64,000 nucleotides of DNA from Intrasporangium calvum (GTDB lineage: Bacteria > Actinomycetota > Actinomycetes > Actinomycetales > Dermatophilaceae), in assembly GCF_028446585.1 (NCBI RefSeq), contig NZ_JAPFQL010000006.1, forward strand, positions 1 through 64,000, given 5' to 3'. Below, one piece after another: positions 1 to 8,003 of this stretch (position 1 is the first letter of the stretch; the number at the start of each line of letters is the position of its first letter). Below the pieces are notes generated by a model. That model was given only the letters and a program-made list of their open reading frames with translations, was not told where the DNA came from and made no database searches. A program made the position numbers and the translations under genes.

Positions 1-9
1 CCTCGGCTG

Positions 10-1047
10 ATGCTCGACACCGCCCGCTCGACCCGCCGGGACGCGGCCACCGACGTCCCGGCGGGCCGGGGCCGCCCCCGGCTCCGGCTCCGGCAGGCCC
101 ATCCACCACCTTCCCGGGGTGGGCGGGAGCCACGCAGCCCTTGGCGGCAACGGCTCAGCCGGTTCGACACCAAGGCCTCGCCGTACGCGTACATCTCGCC
201 GTTCTTCCTCATCTTCGCCGTGGTCGGGCTCTTTCCACTCCTCTACACGGCGTGGGTCTCACTCCACGAGTGGCACCTCATCGGCGGCCAGGGCGACTTC
301 GTCGGGCTGAAGAACTACCAGGACGTCCTCGAGCAGCGGTTCTTCTGGAACGCCGTCCGCAACACGTTCAGCATCTTCCTGCTCTCCAGCGTGCCGCAGA
401 TCATCCTCGCCCTGCTCATCGCCGTCGCCCTCGACAGCGGCATCCGCGCCAAGGGCTTCTGGCGGATGGGCGTGCTGCTCCCCTACGTCATCGCCCCCGT
501 CGCCGTCGTCCTCATCTTCAACGACCTCTTCGGCGACCGCTACGGCCTCTTCAACCAGCTCCTCGGCTGGGTCGGGGTCGAGCCGATCCAGTGGCACAAG
601 GACACGTTCTCGAGCCATCTCGCCATCGCCACCATGGTCAACTTCCGGTGGACCGGCTACAACGCGCTGATCTTCCTCGCCGCGATGCAGACCATCCCGC
701 GCGACTACTACGAAGCCGCCCTCATCGACGGCGCCGGCCGGATCCGGACGTTCGTCTCCATCACCGTGCCGCAGCTGCGGGCCACGATCATCTTCGTCAC
801 CATCACGTCGACCATCGGCGGCCTGCAGATCTTCGACGAACCCCGGATGTTCGACCAGTACGGCCAGGGCGGCGCCGACCGGCAGTGGCAGACGCTGACC
901 ATCTACCTCTACAACCTTGGCTGGAACCAGAAGAACTTCGGGCGGGCCTCGGCCGTCGCCTGGCTCCTCTTCCTCATCATCGTGCTCATCGCCATCGTCA
1001 ACTTCGTCGTCATCCGGCGGATCGCCTCGAAGGAGGAGAAGCGATGA
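10..1047 (+). CDS. Sugar ABC transporter permease, MalF-like
   Basis: One of two inner-membrane permease subunits of a binding-protein-dependent sugar importer. After a basic, Pro/Arg-rich N-terminal tail of about 60 residues come six or so hydrophobic segments. The EAA loop that docks on the ATPase is visible near residue 238 (YEAALIDGAGRIRTF). The start ATG overlaps a TGA (TGATG at 8-12), which implies translational coupling to an upstream gene, probably the solute-binding protein, outside the window. The stop overlaps the next permease start (ATGA). The GH1 enzyme two genes downstream suggests a beta-glucoside or oligosaccharide substrate; this is inference. Confidence 0.9.
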   Translation: MLDTARSTRRDAATDVPAGRGRPRLRLRQAHPPPSRGGREPRSPWRQRLSRFDTKASPYAYISPFFLIFAVVGLFPLLYTAWVSLHEWHLIGGQGDFVGLKNYQDVLEQRFFWNAVRNTFSIFLLSSVPQIILALLIAVALDSGIRAKGFWRMGVLLPYVIAPVAVVLIFNDLFGDRYGLFNQLLGWVGVEPIQWHKDTFSSHLAIATMVNFRWTGYNALIFLAAMQTIPRDYYEAALIDGAGRIRTFVSITVPQLRATIIFVTITSTIGGLQIFDEPRMFDQYGQGGADRQWQTLTIYLYNLGWNQKNFGRASAVAWLLFLIIVLIAIVNFVVIRRIASKEEKR

Positions 1048-1940
1048 CCGTCGTCACGCGACGCCTCGACCAGTCCGGCCGGCGGGACGCCCACACCCAG
1101 GGAGCGACCGCCCGAGCGGCCCGGCGAGCGCAAGCCAGCCCAGCGGCATACGTCTTCCTCACGATCGTCCTGCTCGCGAGCGCCTTCCCGCTCTGGTGGT
1201 CCTTCGTCATCGGCAGCAAGGACGCGGCCGCCATCAACAGCGGCGAGGTCTCGCTCCTGCCCGGTGGCAACTTCCTCGAGAACGCCAGCACCGTCGTCTC
1301 GACGCTGCCGTTCTGGAAGGCGCTCGGCAACAGCATCATCGTCTCGACCGTCGTGGCCGGCCTGGTCGTGCTCCTCTCGACGCTTGCCGGGTTCGCCTTC
1401 GCCAAGCTGCGCTTCCGCGGGCGCGAGGGACTCCTGCTCTTCGTCATCGCCACGATGTGCGTACCGACGCAGCTCGGCGTCGTGCCGCTCTTCATCGTCA
1501 TGGCCAAGCTCGGCTGGATCGGCGGCCTGTGGGCCGTCATCCTGCCCGCGCTGGTCAACGCCTTCGGCGTCTTCTGGATGACCCAGTACCTGCGCGAGGC
1601 GCTGCCCGACGAGCTCATCGAGGCGGCTCGCGTCGACGGGGCCTCGAGTCTGCGGATCTTCTGGAGCGTGGCACTGCCCGCAGCCCGGCCCGGCGCAGCC
1701 ATGCTCGGCCTCTTCACCTTCATCGCCACGTGGACCAACTTCTTATGGCCCTTCATCGTCCTCGAGCCCGGCAACCCCACGCTGCCCGTGGCACTCCAAC
1801 AGCTGCAGGCGGCCTACTACGTCGACTACTCGCTCGTGCTCGCCGGCGTGGTCCTCGCCGCGATCCCCCTCCTCATCGTCTTCATCTTCGCTGGACGGCA
1901 GCTCGTCTCCGGCATCATGCAAGGAGCAGTCAAGGGATGA
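1044..1940 (+). CDS. Sugar ABC transporter permease, MalG-like
   Basis: Second permease subunit, 298 residues, partner of the MalF-like protein just upstream. It has the usual MalG architecture with about six membrane segments and an EAA loop near residues 193-207 (LIEAARVDGASSLRIF). Start chosen at the ATG in the ATGA overlap with the preceding gene; the stop again overlaps the next start (ATGA at 1937-1940), so the operon is tightly coupled. Residues encoded at 1134-1152 (ASPAAYV) contain a copy of the dispersed GCCCAGCGGCATAC repeat, right at the start of the first membrane segment. Confidence 0.9.
   Translation: MTVVTRRLDQSGRRDAHTQGATARAARRAQASPAAYVFLTIVLLASAFPLWWSFVIGSKDAAAINSGEVSLLPGGNFLENASTVVSTLPFWKALGNSIIVSTVVAGLVVLLSTLAGFAFAKLRFRGREGLLLFVIATMCVPTQLGVVPLFIVMAKLGWIGGLWAVILPALVNAFGVFWMTQYLREALPDELIEAARVDGASSLRIFWSVALPAARPGAAMLGLFTFIATWTNFLWPFIVLEPGNPTLPVALQQLQAAYYVDYSLVLAGVVLAAIPLLIVFIFAGRQLVSGIMQGAVKG
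1136..1152 (-). repeat. Dispersed repeat copy inside malG-like gene
   Basis: Reads AGCCCAGCGGCATACGT, the complement orientation of the window-wide motif GTATGCCGCTGRGC. It is translated as SPAAY in the permease. Confidence 0.7.
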
Positions 1941-3478
1941 CCCTCAACCTCACCTCGTCGGACCATCGCGCTGATCCCCTCGCGCCACAGACTGCTTCGG
2001 CTGGACCGGGTCGGCTCCTGCCCGAGGGTTTCGTGCTGGGCGTGGCCACGGCCGCCTACCAGATCGAGGGCGCGCGTCACGAGGACGGCCGCGCAGACTC
2101 CATCTGGGACACCTTCTCCCACACGCCCGGAGCGGTCGTGCGCGGGGACACCGGGGACGTGGCGTGCGACCACTATCACCGCTTCGCGGAGGACGTGGCG
2201 CTCATGAAGAGCCTTGGGGTGCAGTCCTACCGGTTCTCGACGTCGTGGGCGAGGGTGTGCCCCGACGGCCGGACGGTCAACACCAAGGGCCTCGACTTCT
2301 ACGAGCGGCTCGTCGACTCGCTGGTGGAGGCTGATATCACTCCGTGGCTGACGCTCTACCACTGGGACCTGCCCCAGGCGCTGGAGGACCGTGGGGGCTG
2401 GCCGACGCGGTCCACCGCCGACCGGTTCGTGGACTACGCGTTGGCCGTCCACGACCGGCTCGGCGACCGGGTCTCCACGTGGACCACCCTCAACGAGCCG
2501 TGGTGCTCCGCGTTCGTCGGCTACACCAGCGGGGAGCACGCGCCCGGCCGACAGTCGCCCGTCGACGGTCTCGCCGCCGCCCATCACCTCATGCTGGCGC
2601 ACGGCCGGGTCGTCACAGCCCTGCGCGAGCGCGACACGTCCCTGCGCCTCGGCCTCACCCTGAACTTCACCGTCGCGGACCCGGTCGACCCCGGGGACCC
2701 ACGCGATGTCGACGCCGCGCGGCGGGTCGACGGACAGATGAACCGCATCTTCCTCGATCCGATCTTCCGCGGGGAGTACCCTGCCGACGTCGTTGCCGAC
2801 GTCCAGGGGCTGGGCCTCGAGGACCACATCCTGGACGGGGACCTGGCCACGATCGCGGCGCCGATCGACGTCCTCGGCGTCAACTACTACAACGGCGGCG
2901 CCTTCAGCCACCTGCCACCACTGACCACCCTGAACGCCGCTCCGGCCACCGGGCGTCCGACCCGCTCGCCCTTCCCCGCTGCTGACGGGGTGCACGGACA
3001 CCCCCGCGGCCTCCCGGTGACGTCGATGGACTGGGAGGTGCAACCGGAAGGCCTGACGCGCCTGCTCATCCGGCTGCACGAGGAGTACACCGGCCCCGCG
3101 GGCACCACCTTGCATGTCACCGAGAACGGTGCCGCCTTCGACGACCTCGCCGACGAGAGCGGTTTCGTCGACGACCAAGCCCGGGTGGACTACGTGCGCT
3201 CGCACCTCTCGGCGGTGGTCGACGCCGTCGACGCCGGCGTGCCGGTCCAGGGCTACTTCTACTGGTCCTTCCTCGACAACTTCGAATGGGCGTGGGGCTA
3301 CGCCAAGCGCTTCGGTATCGTCCGCGTGGACTACGAGACCCAAGAACGGATCCCGAAGGCCAGCGCCGTCGACTACGCCCGGATCATGCGGACCCGGCAG
3401 GTCGTGGCGGTGGCGGCCGACGGTTCCGACGAGGACGATGGGCCCGAACAGACTGCAGGCGACGAGGGGAACCCCTGA
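1937..3478 (+). CDS. Family 1 glycoside hydrolase (beta-glucosidase type)
   Basis: Retaining GH1 enzyme of 513 residues that hydrolyses terminal beta-linked sugars, probably in the cytoplasm because no signal peptide is visible. The acid/base motif TLNEP lies near residue 186 and the nucleophile motif TENGA near residue 396, both intact. The N-terminal substrate pocket motif (GVATAAYQIEGA) is also present. The start overlaps the stop of the upstream permease. A hydrophilic acidic C-terminal tail follows the conserved KRFGIVRVD region. Context says it cleaves sugars brought in by the two permeases. Exact specificity (beta-glucoside or beta-galactoside) cannot be read here. Confidence 0.92.
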   Translation: MTLNLTSSDHRADPLAPQTASAGPGRLLPEGFVLGVATAAYQIEGARHEDGRADSIWDTFSHTPGAVVRGDTGDVACDHYHRFAEDVALMKSLGVQSYRFSTSWARVCPDGRTVNTKGLDFYERLVDSLVEADITPWLTLYHWDLPQALEDRGGWPTRSTADRFVDYALAVHDRLGDRVSTWTTLNEPWCSAFVGYTSGEHAPGRQSPVDGLAAAHHLMLAHGRVVTALRERDTSLRLGLTLNFTVADPVDPGDPRDVDAARRVDGQMNRIFLDPIFRGEYPADVVADVQGLGLEDHILDGDLATIAAPIDVLGVNYYNGGAFSHLPPLTTLNAAPATGRPTRSPFPAADGVHGHPRGLPVTSMDWEVQPEGLTRLLIRLHEEYTGPAGTTLHVTENGAAFDDLADESGFVDDQARVDYVRSHLSAVVDAVDAGVPVQGYFYWSFLDNFEWAWGYAKRFGIVRVDYETQERIPKASAVDYARIMRTRQVVAVAADGSDEDDGPEQTAGDEGNP

Positions 3479-3481
3479 CGC

Positions 3482-4519
3482 ATGACCCCGGCAACCGTGG
3501 ACTCACCCGGCCGACCGACCCTCGAGGAGGTCGCCCGGCTGGCCGGCGTATCCCGTGCCACGGTCTCGCGTGTCATCAACGCGTCGCCCAAGGTGAGTCC
3601 TGAGGTCCAGGCGGTCGTGGAGGCAGCGATCGCCGAGCTCAACTACGTGCCGAACCGGGCCGCCCGGTCCCTGGTCGCCCGCGCGACCATGTCCATCGCG
3701 CTGGTCGTGCCGGAGGATGCTCACCGCTTCTTCGGTGACCCCTACTTCGCCGACATCGTCCAAGGCATCAGCGACCGGCTGGACGACAGCGACTACGTCC
3801 TCAACCTGCAGCTCACTCATCCGAGCTCCCCGTCCGAGAAGACGCGGCGCTATCTGCTCGGCGGGAACGTCGACGGCGCGCTCGTCGTGTCGCACCACTC
3901 CGGCGACCACTTCCTCGCCTCCATCGGCCAGTCCCTGCCCGTCGTCTTCGGCGGCCGGCCCATGGGAGCAGCAGGGACACCCGGACGGCCGACCGACTAC
4001 TACGTCGACGTGGACAACCGGCTCGGGGCGGTCCAGGGGACGCGGCACCTCATCGCCTCCGGGCGGCGCGCCATCGGCACCATCACGGGGCCCCGGGACA
4101 TGCCGGCCGCGCTCGATCGCGAGCAGGGGTGGCGGGACGCGCTCCTCGAGGCCGGCCTCTCCGACGAGCGGGTCGCTCATGGCGACTTCACGGAGGAGGG
4201 CGGGGCCGCCGCAGCCGAGGAGCTGCTCGACCGGCACCGTGACCTCGACGCGATCTTCGTGGCCAGCGACCTCATGGCGAGCGGGGCGCTGGGCATCCTC
4301 GCCGGGCGCGGGCGGTCGGTCCCGGCGGATGTGGCCGTGGTCGGGTACGACAACAGCCGCTATGCCACTCGCGGACCGATCCAGCTCACCACAGTGGCGC
4401 AGCCGACCCGGCAGATGGGCATCGCGATGGCGGACACGCTGCTCCGGCTGCTGGCCGGCGAGCAGCCCCAGCACGTGCAGCTGTTGCCGACGGAGCTGAT
4501 CCTGCGCGACTCCGCCTGA
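3482..4519 (+). CDS. LacI-family transcriptional regulator
   Basis: 345-residue repressor-type regulator. The N-terminal LacI helix-turn-helix is at residues 12-32 (TLEEVARLAGVSRATVSRV), followed by the hinge and a periplasmic-binding-protein-like sensor domain. It starts 3 bases after the GH1 stop and is the last gene of the sugar operon, so it probably senses the transported sugar or its product and represses the operon. Its operator must lie upstream of the window; none is seen in the sequence given. Confidence 0.93.
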   Translation: MTPATVDSPGRPTLEEVARLAGVSRATVSRVINASPKVSPEVQAVVEAAIAELNYVPNRAARSLVARATMSIALVVPEDAHRFFGDPYFADIVQGISDRLDDSDYVLNLQLTHPSSPSEKTRRYLLGGNVDGALVVSHHSGDHFLASIGQSLPVVFGGRPMGAAGTPGRPTDYYVDVDNRLGAVQGTRHLIASGRRAIGTITGPRDMPAALDREQGWRDALLEAGLSDERVAHGDFTEEGGAAAAEELLDRHRDLDAIFVASDLMASGALGILAGRGRSVPADVAVVGYDNSRYATRGPIQLTTVAQPTRQMGIAMADTLLRLLAGEQPQHVQLLPTELILRDSA

Positions 4520-4569
4520 CCCTGCCTGTGGAGGGTGGGGCCACTCGAGTGGGCGGGGAGATGCGCGAA

Positions 4570-4600
4570 GGCCCGGCTCCTCGAAGTGAGGAACCGGGCC
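4570..4600. terminator. Bidirectional hairpin terminator
   Basis: Inverted repeat GGCCCGGCTCCTC / GTGAGGAACCGGGCC with a 3-base loop. It lies between the convergent lacI-type gene and rplI, so it can end both transcripts. Confidence 0.7.
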
Positions 4601-4623
4601 CTGGCAGGTCAGCCGCCCGAGAC

Positions 4624-5070
4624 TCAGGCGGAGACGACCTCGAACTTCAGCGTCGCGGCCACGTCGGCGTGCAGCCGGACGGTCGCCTCGTAGGCGCCGA
4701 GCGTCTTGATCGCCTGCTTGACCTCGATCTTGCGCTTGTCGAGCTGCGGGCCACCGGCGGCCTTGACCGCGTCGGCGATGTCACCGTTGCTGACGGCGCC
4801 GAACAGACGGCCGGACTGGCCGGCCTTCGCCGCGACCTGGACCGGCAGCGACTCGATCTGGCCCTTGATGGAGCGGGCCTGCTCGATGTCCTGGATGGCG
4901 CGGACCTCGCGGCCCTTGGTCAGGGCGTCGACCTGCTTCTGCCCGCCCTTGGTCCACGGCGTCGCGAGACCCCGGGGGAGCAGGTAGTTGCGGCCGTAGC
5001 CGTCGCGGACCTCGACGATGTCACCAGCAGCACCGAGGCCGCTGACCTCGTGCGTGAGAATGAGCTTCAT
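4624..5070 (-). CDS. rplI: 50S ribosomal protein L9
   Basis: L9 of 148 residues, the usual length. The N-terminal rRNA-binding domain with the motif [11 protein letters not shown] is intact, followed by the long helix and the C-terminal domain. It is the last gene of the rpsF-ssb-rpsR-rplI operon on the minus strand, 34 bases downstream of rpsR. The AGGAG-type ribosome site sits just before the start ATG. Confidence 0.97.
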   Translation of the reverse strand: MKLILTHEVSGLGAAGDIVEVRDGYGRNYLLPRGLATPWTKGGQKQVDALTKGREVRAIQDIEQARSIKGQIESLPVQVAAKAGQSGRLFGAVSNGDIADAVKAAGGPQLDKRKIEVKQAIKTLGAYEATVRLHADVAATLKFEVVSA

Positions 5071-5104
5071 GGGGTGCTTCTCCTAGTTTCTCGAGCGAGC
5101 GGGC

Positions 5105-5341
5105 TCAGCGAGCCGAGCTCGAGTAGGGCAGCAGGGCCATCTCACGGGCGTTCTTCACGGCCGTGGCGATGAGACGCTGCTCCTGGACGGACACCCCGGT
5201 CACCCGACGAGCGCGGATCTTGCCGCGGTCGGAGATGAACTTGCGCAGCAGCGCGGTGTCCTTGTAGTCGATGTTCTCGACCTTCGCCGCCTTCAGCGGG
5301 TTGGCCTTCTTCTTGGGCTTGCGCACAACGGGCTTGGCCAT
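5105..5341 (-). CDS. rpsR: 30S ribosomal protein S18
   Basis: S18 of 78 residues with the conserved core ([17 protein letters not shown], then [12 protein letters not shown]). The sequence contains no cysteine, so it is the zinc-independent C-minus form. It lies between ssb and rplI in the conserved operon and has an AAGGAG ribosome site upstream of its ATG. Confidence 0.97.
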   Translation of the reverse strand: MAKPVVRKPKKKANPLKAAKVENIDYKDTALLRKFISDRGKIRARRVTGVSVQEQRLIATAVKNAREMALLPYSSSAR

Positions 5342-5405
5342 CGTGGTGCTCTCCTTCTGGAAAGCCCGGGGTTTCGGCCCCGGGATGGGGTTTCACAAAT
5401 ATTTC

Positions 5406-5440
5406 GTATGCCGCTGAGCTGGCTCAGCGGCTCATGCGGG
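5406..5440. repeat. Dispersed repeat as hairpin between ssb and rpsR
   Basis: Forward copy GTATGCCGCTGAGC followed at once by a partly decayed reverse copy. The perfect stem CCGCTGAGC / GCTCAGCGG (5411-5430, 2-base loop) could attenuate or process the ssb-rpsR transcript. Confidence 0.7.
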
Positions 5441-5460
5441 CTGCGTGCCCTGCCGGTCGA

Positions 5461-6090
5461 TCAGAACGGCGGCTCGTCGTAGCTCGGGGCGCCCTGGCCC
5501 CAGCCACCACCCTGGCCGCCCTGCTGACCACCCTGCTGACCACCCTGCGGAGCCTGGGGCGCTTGGCCCCAGCCACCCTGCTGACCACCCTGCTGGGGAG
5601 CGCCCTGCTGGCCGCCGCCACCGGGGCCGGTGGCCCACGGGTCGTCGCCGCCCTGCTGGCCGCCGCCGTTCCAGCCGCCACCCTGCTGGCCGCCGCCGCT
5701 CCAGCCACCGCCACCGCCACCGCCGCGCTGGGTCTTGTTGACCTTCGCGGTGGCGCTGCGCAGCGAGGGGCCGATCTCGTCGACGTCCATCTCGATCACG
5801 GTGCGCTTCTCGCCTTCCTTCGTCTCGTAGGAACGAGACTTCAGTCGGCCCGAGACGATGACCCGCGTGCCGCGCTGGAGCGACTCGGCGACGTTCTCCG
5901 CCGCGTCGCGCCAGACGGAGCAGCGCATGAACAGCGTCTCGCCGTCCTTCCACTCATTGCTCTGGCGGTCGAACATCCGCGGCGTGGAGGCCACGGTGAA
6001 GTTCGCGACCGCTGCACCCGACGGCGTGAAACGCAGCTCGGGGTCGGCGGTCAGGTTGCCGATGATCGTGATGACGGTGTCGCCTGCCAT
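5461..6090 (-). CDS. ssb: Single-stranded DNA-binding protein
   Basis: 209-residue SSB. The OB-fold fills residues 1-110 (starting [18 protein letters not shown]). It is followed by a long Gly/Gln-rich linker made of GGQQGG-type repeats and the acidic tip DEPPF that recruits partner proteins. It binds single-stranded DNA at replication forks and in repair. It sits between rpsF (50 bases upstream) and rpsR in the standard operon. Confidence 0.97.
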   Translation of the reverse strand: MAGDTVITIIGNLTADPELRFTPSGAAVANFTVASTPRMFDRQSNEWKDGETLFMRCSVWRDAAENVAESLQRGTRVIVSGRLKSRSYETKEGEKRTVIEMDVDEIGPSLRSATAKVNKTQRGGGGGGGWSGGGQQGGGWNGGGQQGGDDPWATGPGGGGQQGAPQQGGQQGGWGQAPQAPQGGQQGGQQGGQGGGWGQGAPSYDEPPF

Positions 6091-6140
6091 GGATGGCTCC
6101 GTTCAGTCCTTCGTTGGGTGATCGGGGGTGATCGAGAGGA

Positions 6141-6428
6141 TCAGGCGCCGGGACGGAGCAGCTTGGTCCGCATGATCGACTCGCTGAGGTTCAGCTGACG
6201 GTCGAGCTCCTGAGCCGTGGCGGGCTCTGCGGTGAAGTTGACGACGGCGTAGATGCCCTCGGACTTCTTCTTGATGTCGTAGGCGAGCCGGCGACGGCCC
6301 CAGATGTCGACGTTGTCGACGGTGCCACCGTCCTTCTTCACGACGTTGAGGAACTTGTCCATCGTGGTGGAGACGGTGCGCTCCTCGGTCTCCGGGTCGA
6401 GGATGACCATGAGTTCGTACTGACGCAT
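6141..6428 (-). CDS. rpsF: 30S ribosomal protein S6
   Basis: S6 of 95 residues ([15 protein letters not shown] onward, ending near TKLLRPGA). It heads the rpsF-ssb-rpsR-rplI operon. A TTG twelve bases upstream (6440) is in frame, but the GGAGG ribosome site abuts it directly. The ATG at 6428, 12 bases from that site and beginning MRQYELMV as in the family, is preferred. Confidence 0.95.
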   Translation of the reverse strand: MRQYELMVILDPETEERTVSTTMDKFLNVVKKDGGTVDNVDIWGRRRLAYDIKKKSEGIYAVVNFTAEPATAQELDRQLNLSESIMRTKLLRPGA

Positions 6429-6613
6429 GCTTCTACCCAACCTCCTTCGGTCTTGGCGGTCACGGGTCTCTCCCGTGACAGGAGGGTTGCAATAACGTCC
6501 CGCCGCGACCCACCCTCGCAGATCGGGCCGACATCACATCGGCTCTCTCCACAGGCCACCCCGGGCTCTCACCCAGGGCGGAAGGGCACACGGCGAACCC
6601 GCCAAGACTACCC

Positions 6614-6630
6614 GGCTCAGCGGCATACGC
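6614..6630 (-). repeat. Dispersed repeat, single copy
   Basis: GGCTCAGCGGCATACGC lies just past the 3' end of the minus-strand glycosyltransferase gene and upstream of rpsF. Between rpsF and this gene (6441-6650) nothing else is seen. Confidence 0.7.
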
Positions 6631-6650
6631 CGAAATCGGTGGAGCCGGCC

Positions 6651-8003
6651 CTACGAGAACTTGACGATCAACCGGTCCTCGGCACCCGCCATCGAACCCG
6701 CGAGCGCGTCCGGCTCGGCCTCTGCGGACCCCCAGCGCTCCCGCGCGCGGAGCCAGACCATCGCGACCAGCCAGAGCACGGCGATGACGCGCAGCATCGA
6801 GAAGAAGGCGTACCAGGCGTTCGGCATCCCGCGATCGGGGACCTTGGTCGCCGCGATGGTCAGCCACACCGCGACGAAGTGCATCGCCTCGGCACCGGCC
6901 CAGATCAGGTGGTCGCGCCACTGCACGAGGCACCACGCGACGAGGGGAACGAGCCACAGGGAGCTCTGCACCGTGAACGACCTGCCGGTGACCAGGACGA
7001 TCCCGACCATCACGAGCGACACCTCCGCCACCGTGGGCCGGCGGGCACTCGACAGCGCCAGCACCGCGCCGGCGAGCACCGCGACGACCCACCCACCGGC
7101 GGCGAGCGCCGTCAGCGCCCACGACGGCAGCGGGTTGCCGGCGAGCTGGGGCAGCAGCCACGGCGAGCCGTAGCCGGCACCCGCCGACAGCCAGGCGCGG
7201 TAGGACGCCACGGCCGCCTCGGGGTGCAGGAGCCAGAGGGCCCCGAAGACCGCGAGCACCGTGGCCACCGCATGCGAGGCCGTCCGGGCGAACGACCGCC
7301 GCTGACCCGAACGCAGGGCCAGCAGGCCGATGGCGATGAGGATGAGCACCGGGTAGGACCGCGCGGCGATCGCGAGGCCGAGCAGGACGCCCGCGGCCCC
7401 CGGCCGGCGGCGCGACCAGGCCCACATCCCCGCACTCGCCAGCGCCACGCCGAGCAGGTCGGCGGAGACGAAACCGACCAGCGCCACGACCGGGGCCAGC
7501 GCCACGTGCACCGCGGCCCAGGGAGCGCGGGCGGTCGACGCGACCATCCACACGATGGCCAGGAGCAGCAGCGTGAGGACGACGGCCCAGAGTGCGAAGT
7601 ACCAGGCGATCCGCGTGCCCTCCCGGTCGGCGGCCGGGACGATGCTCGCCATCGCCATCAGGGCCAGGCCGGTCAGTGGGGGCTGGCCGGTCGTCGGGGC
7701 GCCGTCCGCCCCTTGGAGGAAGCTGGCCAGTCCAGCACCGAGGTTGCCGTCCCGGTAGGCATTCGGCAGGTCGGAGTAGCACGCGTTCCAGAACTGCCCG
7801 TCGCCCGACCAGTGGGTGCGCAGGCACGGGATGCGCAGGGCGACCCCGAACCCGGCCGGGATCGCCGCGAGCGCGGAGAGGACGGCGGCCGTGAGCAGCC
7901 ACGGCAGCTCACGACCGGCGTACCGGCCGCGTGGGCCTCCGATGACCTCGGTGGCGGCAGTGGCCACGGGGTCACTCAGGCCGGCCCCCCGGACGCCGGC
8001 CAT
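6651..8003 (-). CDS. Polytopic membrane protein, probable GT87/GT-C type glycosyltransferase
   Basis: 450-residue integral membrane protein with roughly ten hydrophobic segments. Early in the protein a loop reads GDGQFWNACYSDLPNAY, rich in acidic residues after the first membrane segment, as in GT-C mannosyltransferases that use polyprenyl-phosphate sugars. The start ATG overlaps the stop of the upstream penicillin-binding protein (TGATG), so the two are translationally coupled, which suggests a cell-envelope role. The family call rests on topology and the loop; substrate unknown. Confidence 0.65.
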   Translation of the reverse strand: MAGVRGAGLSDPVATAATEVIGGPRGRYAGRELPWLLTAAVLSALAAIPAGFGVALRIPCLRTHWSGDGQFWNACYSDLPNAYRDGNLGAGLASFLQGADGAPTTGQPPLTGLALMAMASIVPAADREGTRIAWYFALWAVVLTLLLLAIVWMVASTARAPWAAVHVALAPVVALVGFVSADLLGVALASAGMWAWSRRRPGAAGVLLGLAIAARSYPVLILIAIGLLALRSGQRRSFARTASHAVATVLAVFGALWLLHPEAAVASYRAWLSAGAGYGSPWLLPQLAGNPLPSWALTALAAGGWVVAVLAGAVLALSSARRPTVAEVSLVMVGIVLVTGRSFTVQSSLWLVPLVAWCLVQWRDHLIWAGAEAMHFVAVWLTIAATKVPDRGMPNAWYAFFSMLRVIAVLWLVAMVWLRARERWGSAEAEPDALAGSMAGAEDRLIVKFS